DNA of 64,000 nt from Limnanthes douglasii subsp. nivea (GCA_036936605.1 JAUPFV010000001.1:77209910-77273909); one strand, 5' to 3'; numbered from the stretch's first letter, positions 20,869 to 31,240 are shown. The notes: a model not told the origin generated them from the sequence alone. Program-made: numbers and translations.

Positions 20869-22140
20869 AGACAATCAGTCGTGGGCTCTTTAATTGGGTG
20901 ATAGCTATGAGAGAATTCAGATATGTATCTTTCTAGAGGGGGGATTATTTTAGCGGAGGTTGATGAAAAGTGTGGGAAATTAGGAGAGACAATGCAATTG
21001 GTGCTTATGTAGTCAAAAGAATAACATTTTTTGCAAATCAGAGGCAGACTTTGGTATCCAACACAAAGCATGGTTGATTTATACAAAACTTTAATATTGA
21101 GTTTTTCAAAAAACCATTCCACAACATTCATAACGATCAAGACCATAATTAAACTCAACTTAACATTGTTAGCAGTATGTGTATTCACATAGACATGGGT
21201 TCCAAAAGAACTTACAATAATACTATAACTGATTTTTGAGGGCTTATCATCGTTGAAGGTATGAGTTCTCAATGATTATGGAAGATAAGATTGTCGTTGA
21301 AGAACTATGAATCGTTCTCCAGCACATATACAACATTCTGCACAAAATCAAAACCAAAATAAAAGTAACATTATGGCATAACCTTTCACTCTTGCAGACC
21401 GTGCATGTTCAATAACTTGACCGCGTTGTCTTATACAAGATAGAAGACGGGTTTTTCTCAAGAAAGCGACCTCAAATACATTTGGCCTGGTCTTTCTTGT
21501 CTTTATATATTGCATCGTAAGGGACTATGATTTTTTCACTTTGGTACTCAATGTATTGGATTTTCTCGACGGTTATACAAACTGGTTGTCTAGGGGAGCA
21601 ACGACAATGGTGGCCCGTGTCTAGGAGGGATGAGAGGTCGTTGTTGCTTAGAAACTCCTATTGAATGACGATGGTGGGATACTATTGTTGGTGACTGCAA
21701 GTGACCGAGAGGAAATTAGTGATTAAACTTGTGATTATCAGAGTAGAACTTTTCTACATAGCTGATCATATAAGAGAAGTAGTAGAGGGATGGAGAATAA
21801 TGTAGTTGGCACCATAAAGATGAGAGTATGAGACTTGAGCAACGTTGTAACATGGCCAATAAGAATGACTACGACGATAGCCTTAGGGACATACTAGAAT
21901 AGTACACCATCTATTGTTCAGACCCGGGACGGTAGAAGGGAATGTACCTAGTGGGTTATGACCTAAAGAGAGTAATGGTCTGTAACTTGCATTTTGGTTA
22001 TTATAAGGGGTGGTGGGGGCAGAAGTGGGAGGGAGCAGGTCACGTCATTTTTTGAGTTCGTGCAAACTAAACGGTACTTGGTTATGGTTTGATAAAGAAT
22101 CCAAAGAGGCAATCTGATTGACAATAACGAGTCTGGGCAG
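20869..22140 (-). pseudogene. LINE ORF1 remnant with zinc-knuckle region
   Basis: A minus-strand frame (about 21272-20869) contains VGYQSLPLICKKCYSFDY then ISTNC. This matches the zf-CCHC_4 knuckle that follows the DUF4283 domain in plant LINE ORF1 proteins, usually preceded by a Y-E-x-L-P-x-x-C segment. The His of CX2CX4HX4C reads Tyr. The preceding part (21290-22140) is expected to hold DUF4283 but is too decayed for me to align with confidence. ORF1 protein binds element RNA. The frame continues across the copia insertion at 20868/15589. Confidence 0.6.
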
Positions 22141-22145
22141 GCGAG

Positions 22146-22646
22146 TGTGAAGAGTAGCAAGTCCTTGAAGCACCATGACAAGCATGGAATGGGTGAAGCT
22201 TCAAGGTCTGCTTCAATGGCTGTTGTGGTAGTAGAGAAAGAAGAGAGAAAGGGAAAAGAGGCTGTTGTGGTAGTAAAGAAAGAAGAGAGAAAGGGAAAGG
22301 AGGCTTAGGGTTCAGACAGTAACCCTAAGTCGAGTTAGTATTTGAGTTGTGGGCCTTTGGCTTTGGATTGAAGACGGGCCAAATTATTTTAAGCCCAACA
22401 GAAGGTTTAAGCCTGGCTTTGGTCTTAATGATACATGGGACATTATCACATGAAAATAATGTTGATGGTCTAAGTGTTACATTGGTAAATAAGTGTGTAA
22501 CAAGATTTGTATAACAAATTCCCACTACTAACTACCTAACAAGAAGTTGTTAGTGAACTACATATATAATGTACTGAGTTACACTTAACTGAATAATGAA
22601 AATCTAATCTTCAAAATCTCTCTCTCTATACTCTTGAATTCTATCT
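22146..22646 (+). repeat. 5' LTR of second copia element
   Basis: 501 bp, TGTGAAGAGTAGCAAG to TTCTATCT. It holds an internal tandem duplication (about 22214-22305) of a roughly 46-bp GAAAGAAGAGAGAAAGGG-containing unit. The 3' terminal pair is CT. Unrelated in sequence to the LTR of the element at 15595. Confidence 0.93.
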
Positions 22647-22658
22647 TGGTATCAGAGC
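22647..22658 (+). promoter_or_regulatory. primer binding site, initiator tRNA-Met type
   Basis: TGGTATCAGAGC directly follows the LTR. Same primer type and same zero spacing as the other complete copia element. Confidence 0.94.
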
Positions 22659-22673
22659 TTTTGCAAGCCTTCA

Positions 22674-23680
22674 ATGGCGAATCCAGAATCACCCACCCAT
22701 AGTAATGAGTCGCTAGGCTCAGTGTTTCATAGCAGCTTCTCTGGTGCTACCAAAAATGTGCACCTGCAAACAATCAACAACAACAGTCAGATCAGACTCG
22801 ACAGAAATAATTACTTGCTGGGGAAAACTATGGTTTTGCCTATTATCAAAGGCAATAAGCTAGGAGGCTTTGTCACAGAGGATAAGCCATGTCCTCCTAA
22901 GCTCATTAATGATTCTGAAGGGAATACTATTGACAATCCTGAGTATGAGGATTGGACTGCTAAGGATCAGTTACTTCTTGGCTGGTTGTAATCTACTATG
23001 AGTACAGAGGTTGTTGATCAGTTGATGGAAGAAAGCACCTCAAAAGAGCTGTGGGATGCAGCTAGTAAGCTTTCTGGCTCACACACAAGAGCCAGAATAA
23101 CATACTACAAATCAGAATTTCAGAGGACAAGGAAAGGTAACTCTACTATGACTGAATACCTAAGCAAGATGAAGAATATTGCTGACAATCTTGTGTTAGC
23201 TGGCTGTGGTGTATCAATAGATGATCTAATTACTCAAGTCCTTGCTGGTTTGGACTCAGAGTATACACCTATTGTGGTTAGTCTAACTGACAAAGATTCT
23301 ATGGGGTGGCTAGATCTTCAAACTAGCCTACTCACATTTTAAAGTAGGCTGGATCAGTTGGTGATTCTTCAAAATAATGTATCAAACCTAAGTCTAGCAA
23401 CAGCTAATCTCACTCAGAAAATAGACTATAAGCCACAAAACAACAATACAAATCAGAGAAACTATTCTGGTCAGTACAGAGGGTCATACAAAAATAACAG
23501 AGGAAGAAACAACTCATCGAATTATTCAAGAGGAAGAAACAACTTCTATAGAGGGAGAGGTGTACGCTTCTCTCAAAATAAACCTACATGCCAGATCTGT
23601 AATAGATATGGGCACACTAATCTAGTGTGTTACGACAGGGATGATCCATCTGTTATGGGATCATCTTCTTCTGAACAACC
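22674..23680 (+). pseudogene. copia gag of second element, two stops
   Basis: Gag core with NYLLGKTMVLPIIKGNKLGG and KDQLLLGWL, closely similar to the 16047 gag. Premature TAA at 22989-22991, where the sister has TAT (Tyr), and TAA at 23340-23342, where the sister has GAA (Glu). Both are transversions, unlike the pattern in the sister. The RG/N-rich linker (23440-23570) and an intact knuckle C-Q-I-C-N-R-Y-G-H-T-N-L-V-C (about 23590-23632) follow. No frameshift inside this part. Confidence 0.9.
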
Positions 23681-25590
23681 TAAGGGTGATAGTGATCATG
23701 CAGCTTATTTGGCTACTCAAGACTCTACTGGAGACTCTGCCTGGTATGCTGACAGTGGTGCTAGTCACCATGTTACAGGCAACACTAACATAATGACTCA
23801 AAAGACAGAATACACAGGTAACAAAAGTATCCTTGTTGTAATGGTCACAGGTTGCCTATTCATAATATTGGGTACTCTAGTTTACAGTCTCTCAATCATA
23901 CTCCTATTTCTCTCAAAAACATACTACATGTACCCTTGATTAATAAGAATCTCCTATCTGTCTCTCAGCTTACTAGTCATAATAATGTTTTCATTGAATT
24001 TCACAATGGTTTCTGTCTTGTAAAGGACAAAGTAACAGGGACAGTGCTTCTCAAAGGGACTACTGAGGGTGGACTGTACAGGTTGAAGGATGTTTCTAAG
24101 TCACAAGCTACGGGGGGTCATTCTATCAATGTCAAACACAGTCCTTTAGTTTCCAGTGTTTTACTTCCTAAAGTCATGTCTGTTTGTTTGTCTAATTCCC
24201 TAACAGATGGATGACATAGGAAGCTTGGCCATCCATCCTTACATGTTCTTAATTCTGTTCTAACCTTACTTCTGTTATGAAAGAAGAATGTAACTTTTGT
24301 GAAGCCTGTCAGTTTGGGAAATCTCACTTGTTTCCATCTTCTTTGTCTCACTCTCATGCCAGCAATGTCTTGGATCTCATACATACAGATGTATGGGGTC
24401 CCTCTCCTGTGGCATCCACTCTAGGTCACAAGTATTATGTGATCTTTGTGGATGACCATACCAGGTATACTTGGCTGTATCCTGTCAAACACAAAGTCAA
24501 GTGGTTAGTATTTTTAAACAATTCAAATGTCTTGTTGAAAAACAGTTTGAAAGATCTATCAAAGTTATTCAGTGTGATGGGGGGGTTCATTGTGAGGAAA
24601 TCCTGTCCTCACACCTCAGCTCAGAATGGTAGAGCTGAACGTAAACACAGACACTTAGTTGAGACAGGGTTAACTCTCTTATCTCAAGCTAATCTACCTT
24701 ATAGATTTTGGGTTCAAGACTTTGAAACAGCTGTCTATCTTATCAATATGTTGCCTACTCCGGTTCTATCTAATAACTCACCTTTTGAAGCCTTGTTTCA
24801 CAAGAAACCTAATTACCTAGCTTTAAAAACATTCGGTTGTGCCTGCTTTCCATGTCTCAGGTCTTATCAGTCACACAAATTTCAGTTTCATACGATTAAA
24901 TGTGTCTTTTTGGGGTTTAGTCAATTTCATAAAGGTTATGTGTGTCTTAGTCCTAAAGGGAGAGTATACATTTCTAATAATGTTGTGTTTAATGAAACTG
25001 ATTTCCCTTTTCAAAATCAGTTTATACATAATTCATTACCTGAGTCTTCTACAGAAATTTCCTTAGAGTCATGGTTACCTAATCTACCTCTAGCTCTTGT
25101 GAACACTAAACGTTCTTCAACAACTACTGCTGCTCTTAGGGTTCCTCAAGATGTTACCTCTATGCAACCTATGTCTACACAAGGTAATACTCTTACTCAT
25201 TCTGGCAATAATCTTACTCAGTGTTTAGTATCCCCTACTCATGTTGAACCTAATGTCTCTAGTTCATCTCAAACACAGTGAGAGTCACTTGTTTCAAATT
25301 CTAATCATACACTTGTCCCTAGTCAGTCTCTAGTCCAAACACATACTACTGATAAGCATTTAATTCAATTGGATCAGTCTAATCCTAAAATCTCTATTTG
25401 TTTGCCCTTTGCATCTAATGATGAGTCAACTATCTTACCTTCTAAACCTATCTCTCATTCTATGATAACTAGAACCCAAGATGGAACTAGGGTACCTAAA
25501 ACTCCTTACATTGCCTCTGTGATCAAACTGACTTGGCTACTACTGAGCCTACTACCTATTCTAAAGCAGTGTTATGTTCTCATTGGGTGA
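23681..25590 (+). pseudogene. copia protease-integrase of second element, frameshifted and deleted
   Basis: Protease D-S-G intact in AWYADSGASHHVTG (about 23740-23780). A frameshift near 23845 moves the reading to the frame ending at TGA 24212-24214, which replaces the Trp of the LWH-RLGHPS motif. A second frameshift lies between 24215 and 24277. Integrase HTDVWGPSP (24383) and CDGG (24575) keep their Asp sites, but bases expected between the second Asp and RKSCPHT (24595) are missing. NGRAERKH keeps Glu (24625). TGA at 25279, then a further frame change near 25530-25590 before RT. The C-terminal integrase part (CVFLGFSQFHKGYVCL near 24900) is well preserved. Confidence 0.9.
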
Positions 25591-27101
25591 CTGCTATGGA
25601 AACTGAGTTTAAAGCACTCATGTCAAACAAAACTTGGTCCTTGGTACCTTGGACTCCTAATCTAAATGTTGTGGGCTGTAAATGGGTGTACAAAGTTAAG
25701 TATAATCGAGATGGTTTTGTTCAAAGATACAAGGCAAGACTTGTAGCCAAGGGGTTTCAACAAACCTCTGGCATTGATTTTTCAAAGACTTTTAGTCCAG
25801 TGGTTAAGCCTTCTACAGTGAGACTGGTTCTAACCCTAGTTGTGTCTAAATATTGGGAAGTTAGACAGTTGGATATTAATAATGCTTTCCTCAATGGGTA
25901 TCTCAGTGAGGATGTTTACATGGTTCAACCACAAGGGTTTCAAGATCCTCATAAGCCTACACATGTATGTAAACTTCATAAGGCCTTGTATGGTCTTAAA
26001 CAGGCTCCAAGGGCTTGGTATTCCAGGTTGAAGGACACACTTCTTCAATGGGGTTTTAAGAACTCTAAGTCTCACTGTTCTCTATTCTATCTTGTATCTA
26101 AAACTACTGTTCTGCTAATTCTGGTCTATGTAGACGATATCATTGTTACAGGTAATCAAACAGGGTGTTTGAGGGAGTTTATTCATAAACTCAATGCTGT
26201 TTTCTCACTCAAAGATATTGGACGACTCCATCTATTCCTTGGAATAGAAGTTCATCGTGATTCAACTGGTTTCTATCTAACACAACAGCAGTATATAAAA
26301 AACTTACTGAGTTCTCAAGGTCTTTCCTTAGCCAAGCCTTGTCTTACACCCATGGCTGCTGGTGTGCATATCTCCAGTGACTCTGGAACTCTCCTTGCTG
26401 ATCCTACACAGTATCGAAGTATATTAGGCGCCTTACGGTACTTAACACATACGAGGCTTGATATTGCCTTTGCTGTTAACAAGCTCAGTCAATATCCGCA
26501 AGCCCCTACTACTATACATTGGCAGAATTTAAAACGAATTTTAAGATACTTATCTGGGTCTTGCTGGATCGGTTTACACCTCAAGCCAACCTTCAATTTT
26601 CAACTTCAGGGTTTCTCTGATGCTGACTGGGCTTCATCTTCTGATGATCGAAGGAGTGTTGGCGCATACTGTGTGTATCTTGGAGACTCCCTGATCTCCT
26701 GGTCTTCGAAGAAGCAGAATGTTGTCGCCCGATCTTCTACTGAGTCAGAGTATCGAGCATTAGCGAATCTATCAGCAGAGATGATGTGGTTGCGTTCTCT
26801 TCTGACTGAAATTAAGTTTCCTGTTGTAACCCCTTTTGTTATCTGGTGCGATAACTTGGGTGCGAGCTCGCTAGCATCAAACCCAGTTTTTCATGCCCGA
26901 ACAAAGCACATCGAGATTGATGTACACTTTGTTCGGGATCAAGTCTTGCAGGGTCTTCTTCAGATCCGCTTTGTACCGTCTCACGATCAGCTAGCTGACT
27001 GCCTCACGAAGCCACTCACTCACCACCGTTTTCAGTTTCTCAGAGACAAACTCGGTCTACTGATGTCGCCTCTTCGTTTGAGGGGGGGATGTGAAGAGTA
27101 G
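25533..27101 (+). pseudogene. copia RT-RNase H of second element, uninterrupted 522-codon frame
   Basis: This is the intact 3' third of pol. It covers GCKWVYKVKY (about 25674), LDINNAFLNG (25868), ALYGLKQAPRAWYSRL (25984), the box Y-V-D-D in LVYVDDIIVTG (26122), GLRYLTHTR (26430), then RNase H SDADWASSSDDRRSVGAYC (26616), SSTESEYRAL (26734), VIWCDNLGASS (26840) and the C-terminal FVPSHDQLADCLTKPL (26970). It ends in the polypurine tract/LTR junction at 27101. It lacks its own start, so expression would depend on the broken upstream frame. Confidence 0.9.
27081..27089 (+). promoter_or_regulatory. polypurine tract of second copia element
   Basis: A, seven G and A immediately before the 3' LTR; the same position and function as the tract at 20429. 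Confidence 0.88.
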
Positions 27102-27590
27102 CAAGTCCTTGAAGCACCATGATAAGCATGGAAATGGTGAAGCTTCAAAGACTGCTTCAATGGCTGCTGTGGTAGTAGAGAAAGAAGAGAGAAAGGGAAA
27201 GGAGGCTGCTGTGGTAGTAGAGAAAGAAGAGAGAAAGGGAAAGGAGGCTTAGGGTTCAGATAGTAACCCTAAGTCGAGTTAGTATTTGAGCTGTGGGCCT
27301 TTGGCTTTGGATTGAAGACGGGCCGGATTATTTTAAGCCCAACTGAAGGTTTAAGCCTGGCTTTGGTCGTAATGATACATGGGACATTATCACACGAAAA
27401 TAATGTTGATGGTCTAAGTGTTACATTGGTAAATAAGTGTGTAACAAGATTTGTATAACAAATTCCCACTACTAACTACCTAACAAGAAGTTGTTAGTGA
27501 ACTACATATATAATGTACTGAGTTACACTTAATTGAATAATGAAAATCTATTCTTCAAAATCTCTCTCTCTATACTCTTGAATTCTATCC
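27090..27590 (+). repeat. 3' LTR of second copia element
   Basis: 501-bp copy of the 22146 LTR, ending TTCTATCC before the target duplication GCGAG. Its last base differs from the 5' copy (C versus T). It keeps the internal tandem duplication. Confidence 0.93.
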
Positions 27591-27595
27591 GCGAG

Positions 27596-28050
27596 TTCAA
27601 TAAATAAAACTGGGCACTTGGTATTTGGTAAGAAAAGTCAGTCGAACATTTATGGCATTTGAGTTTGGATCTTACTGTGGAAAAATTGGTGTTTCCCTTT
27701 GGGAATTGGAGTTTGGATGTTACTGACGAGAGATTGAAGTTTGGTTGGTGGTGCATTAGGTTAGGGATGGGAATTGGATCCGGGATTATGACAGGTTGGG
27801 TTGACATTAGGCAGGCGTACGCTTTAAGCCTAACGAGATTAAATATATAAATTTAACGGTTTTGAGATTGAGAGTCACAAGGAGAATAAAGAACAGTTCA
27901 AGTGACTTGATCATTTTGATGATTGGCGACTGTAACTTCAAAATGTGCTTTAGAGGTAGTGTAGAAAGATTAAGAGGTAATGTTAAGACTGTGACAGAGT
28001 TTGTAGGTATGTATGGTAACTAGACAAACGTGTATATATGGAAAAATAGG
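27596..28050 (-). other. LINE 5' piece and unassigned flank
   Basis: On the minus strand an ATG at 27807 opens a frame through 27596 that may be the start of the LINE ORF1 continued at 22140. It is rich in Pro, Asn and Ser and contains near-identical repeats (S-K-L-x-x-P-K-G-N-T-N-F-S versus S-K-L-K-C-H-K-C-S-T-D-F-S). I cannot assign a domain. From 27811 to 28050 nothing is recognisable; this is the flank of the Pack-MULE. Confidence 0.4.
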
Positions 28051-28059
28051 ATTTTACGG

Positions 28060-28425
28060 GGCTAAAAAACACCCGTGGTCCCCCATGTTTACCACTTGTA
28101 TCAACTTTGTCCCCTTCCTTCAATCATGCATAGAACTCATCCCCATCCTTTTTTTAAGTTCCATTTTCAGTCCCCCGCACATGTGAAGCCTGTGAGCTTG
28201 ACACGTAGCATCAGTTTTTGTTGTAAGAATGGTCCCCCAATTGTTTTTCCGAAATTGCCCCTTTCCATTCCATCTCAGCAGCCTAGTCAGCCTCCACGTC
28301 AGCTTCACCATTTACTTTTGGTTTTTACCGTTTAACTTAAAAAGTTACCATTTACCCTAACTTAACAAACCAAACCCGAAACGCCTATAGAACACAGCCC
28401 AACCCATAGCAAAATAACCCGACCC
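28060..28425 (+). repeat. left terminal inverted repeat of Pack-MULE
   Basis: About 366 bp from GGCTAAAAAACACCCGTGG to CAAAATAACCCGACCC. It matches the reverse complement of 29508-29862 at high identity along its whole length. It holds about 12 bp (CAGCCTCCACGT, near 28285) that the right copy lacks. Confidence 0.93.
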
Positions 28426-28751
28426 AACATCCTCATTCATCCTCTTCTAAAGATACACACAACACAACACAAATATCATGAACAACAAAATCTTATTCTT
28501 TCTCTCATATCATAAACTCGAAGACTGTATCACCATCACTCCTACATCCCTGTGCCCTTATTTCAAATTGATTTATCTACTGATCAACCCACATATCTCT
28601 CCAAAAAGGTAAGAAAGAAAGAAAAAACATCAACTTTTCTACTCTCTCATCTTAATTTCTATCGAGATCTTTGTTTTCCGTCTCCTTTTGCCGATTATAT
28701 TACTCAATTTCGAAAACCCAAATATAAAAATAGAAACTCTATTCATCTCTA

Positions 28752-29458
28752 ATGGTGTCAAGCACGATCCGTAAAGTGATCGGTGCAGTCAAAGACCAAA
28801 CCAGTATTAGTATAGCAAAAGTCGCCGGAAACATAGCTCCCGATCTCGAGGTATTAGTGGTTAAAGCCACGAGCCATGACGATGACCTGGTCGACGAAAA
28901 ATACCATAGAGAAATCATTAATCTGACCTCCTACTCTCGAAAATATCTCACTTCCTGTCTAGCTACTGTCTTTAAACGCCTTAGCAAGACTCGTGATTGG
29001 ATCGTTGCTTTAAAGGAGTTGATTCTTGTTCATAGGCTGGTGGTAGATGGGCTTCCTCTGTTTGAAGAGGAAATCGTGTTTTCCACTAGGAGAGAGATGA
29101 AGGTTTTGAATTTATCCGATTTCCGCGACGAAGCGCATTCGAATGTGTGGGATTATTCGGCTTTCATTAGGGTTTACGCAATGTATCTTGAGGAGAAGGT
29201 GGAGTTCGAGGTGTTACAGAGGAAATTAAGGCAGGTGAAAGACAGGTTTGAGGGGAAACATGATAAGAGAGGAGAGTTCGGGGATGATTTCGATAGGAAA
29301 CGAGGTCTTATGGTGATGGATCAAGTGGATCAGCGACTAGAAAGAAAACTCCAATTAGGGAAATGAAAGTAGAGAGGGTTGTAGTAAGATTAGAGAGGTT
29401 GTTGATACTTCTCAATAATTTTTTGGCTTGTAATCCCGAAAGAGGGGTCTGGTATTAG
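28752..29458 (+). pseudogene. captured ANTH-domain (clathrin assembly protein) fragment, frameshifted
   Basis: Family: ANTH proteins (AP180/CALM-like, plant CAPs) bind PI(4,5)P2 and clathrin at endocytic membranes. The ATG at 28752 opens 204 codons. The N-terminus SSTIRKVIGAVKDQTS is typical. The lipid-binding K-A-T-S-H is at residues 38-42, followed by K-Y-H-R (50-53). The conserved KTRDWIVALKELILVHRL and NLSDFRDEAHS are clear. The frame leaves the family pattern near 29341-29348 in an A-rich stretch and stops at 29364-29366. The next frame then reads TPIREMKVERVV and LLNNFLAC, the expected continuation of the family, to a stop at 29456. So a single-base indel breaks it, and capture ended within the ANTH domain. 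Family proteins are about 350-650 residues. No clathrin-binding tail. Confidence 0.85.
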
Positions 29459-29507
29459 GGTTAGTGTAAATTGGGGTAATTGGGGTCTGATTTGGATTAG
29501 TGTGAAC

Positions 29508-29862
29508 GGGTCGGGTTATTTTGCTATGGGCTGGGCTGGGTTTTATAGGTGTTTCGGGTTTGGTTTGTTAAGTTATGGTAAATGGTAATTTTTTAAGTTA
29601 AACGGTAAAAATTGAAGGTAAATGGTGAAGCTAACTAGGCTGCTGAGATGGAATGAGAAGGGGATATTTTGAAAAAAAAAATGGGGGACCATTCTTGCAA
29701 TAAAAACTGATGCCACGTGTCAAGCTCACAGGCTTCACATGTGCGGGGGACTGAAAATGCAACTTAAAAAAAAGGACGGGGATGAGTTCTATGCATGATT
29801 GAAGGAAGGGGATCAAGTTGATACAAGTGGTAAACATAGTGGACCACGGGTGTTATTTAGCC
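29508..29862 (-). repeat. right terminal inverted repeat of Pack-MULE
   Basis: About 355 bp, the inverted copy of 28060-28425. It begins GGGTCGGGTTATTTTGC on the plus strand and ends ATTTAGCC. It differs from the left copy by scattered substitutions and the 12-bp gap, so the copies have begun to diverge. Confidence 0.93.
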
Positions 29863-30589
29863 AATTTTACGGTTTGTATGAGATCTTGGCGGTGCAAGGA
29901 AGTAGAGGTGTCAACTGGATCGGGACCCGTTAAAATTTAAATAGATCCACGCATAAATGATAAATTTGGTGTCAAATGGTCTCGGCACAATAAAAATAAA
30001 CGGGGATACATTAGAATTTAAATAAATCTACGCAGAAATGATAAGTTTATCATGTAACACGTAAGACACTTACGCGCTAGACACATTATACACCAATAAT
30101 AATCACACGTCAATAATAACACGCCACGCCAGTTACACTAATAATTATATATTATACTAAATAAAAAAACATTATTTATAAAATTTATATATTTTATTTT
30201 TAAATATTATAAGAAATATTATTATGATTCTATTGTTATATTTTGAATATTATTATTATAATTTAGTTTTAAATATTATTATTGTTAGTGTTATTTTATT
30301 AATTATAATCATATTATATAATTACATGTTATATGTTATATGATTATAATTTTATTATTATATTTTAATTTTGATTTTGATTATTATTATATTATATGTT
30401 ATAAAAATAAAGTTATAATTACAAGTTATATGATTATATTTTATAATTACAAGTTATATGATTACTAAATAAAATTATAATGATATTTGAAGTGTTGTAA
30501 TTATTTTATAAACAAAAATCAAATCTTAAGTTATATTTCAAAAATATTATTATAATATATACTATTATAATTTTATTATTACAATTTGG

Positions 30590-31240
30590 TTAGTATTATT
30601 ATGATTTAGTTATTAATATTTTAAGGCTTGTAATTATTTATAAACCAACATCTTAAATATTACAATATGGTTATAATGTTATTATTACATTTTGAATATT
30701 ATTATTATGATTTGGTTATAAATATTATAAGTGTTGATATTATGTTTTAAACCAAAATCTTAAGTATTACAATATGGTTATAATGTTATTATTATGTTTT
30801 GAATATTATTATTATGATTTGGTTATACATATTATAAGTGTTGATATTATGTTTTAAACCAAAATCATATCTTATCATGTTAAAATATTATAAGTTTTAT
30901 GGTTATAACTTTATTATTACATTTTAAATATTATTATTATGACTTGGTTATAAATATTAGTAATCTTGCTATTATTCTATAAACCAACATCATACCTTAT
31001 CAGAGTAAAATATTACAAGTTATATAGTTATAATTTTATTATTACATTTTGATTATTATAATGATTTGGTTATAAATATTACAAGTGTTGTTATTATTTT
31101 ATAAACCAAAATCATATCTTTTCATGGTAAAATATTACAAGTTATATGGTTATAATTTTAATATTACATTTTGATTATTATTGTGATTTGGTTTTAAACA
31201 TTACAACTGTTGTTATTATTTTATAAACAAAAATCATATC
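30590..31240. repeat. AT-rich tandem array, unit about 115-120 bp
   Basis: Five to six imperfect units. Each contains a TTATTATTACATTTTGA part, GATTTGGTTATAAATATTA, AAGTGTTGTTATTATTTTAT and AAACCAAAATCATATCTTAT. The flank 30130-30590 is looser AT-rich sequence with related motifs. Non-coding, 3' of the hAT transposase. Confidence 0.7.

Larger units (their letters stand above)
22141..27595 (+). mobile_element. full-length Ty1/copia element, second family, with LTRs and target duplication
   Basis: Target duplication GCGAG at 22141-22145 and 27591-27595. LTRs 22146-22646 and 27090-27590, both 501 bp, with roughly 20 differences by eye. Primer site at 22647, gag start 22674, polypurine tract 27081-27089. 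Coding is broken by stops, frameshifts and an integrase deletion, except for a clean RT/RNase H frame. Inserted in the 5' part of the same minus-strand LINE that hosts the 15.6-kb element. Confidence 0.95.
12550..27810 (-). mobile_element. LINE remnant split by two copia elements and one further insertion
   Basis: Pieces of one minus-strand LINE are found, in 5' to 3' order, at about 27810-27596, 22140-20869, 15589-13421 and 12980-12550. The joins coincide with the target duplications of the copia elements (GCGAG at 22141-22145/27591-27595 and CGCTG at 15590-15594/20864-20868) and with the ends of a 0.43-kb insertion. ORF1 precedes ORF2 in the correct order across the joins. The 3' part after the reverse transcriptase core is missing: at about 12550 the LINE abuts the CACTA remnant, with no poly(A). 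The 5' limit near 27810 is uncertain. Confidence 0.75.
28060..29862 (+). mobile_element. Pack-MULE-like element carrying an ANTH gene fragment
   Basis: About 1.8 kb bounded by long terminal inverted repeats (28060-28425 and 29508-29862). A 9-bp direct repeat ATTTTACGG flanks it: 28051-28059 directly at the left end and 29864-29872 one base beyond the right end, the duplication length expected of Mutator-like elements. The ends start GGCTAAA. The interior (28426-29507) holds no transposase; it carries the 5' part of a host-type gene for an ANTH-domain clathrin assembly protein, including probable 5' untranslated sequence. That is the definition of a Pack-MULE: a non-autonomous element mobilised by a MULE transposase elsewhere that has taken up gene sequence. 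Whether it is transcribed cannot be seen. Confidence 0.85.

Noticed and set aside
28752..29366. ANTH gene as an ordinary functional host gene
   Set aside because: It is truncated and frameshifted, lies wholly between terminal inverted repeats with a flanking duplication, and lacks the rest of the family protein.
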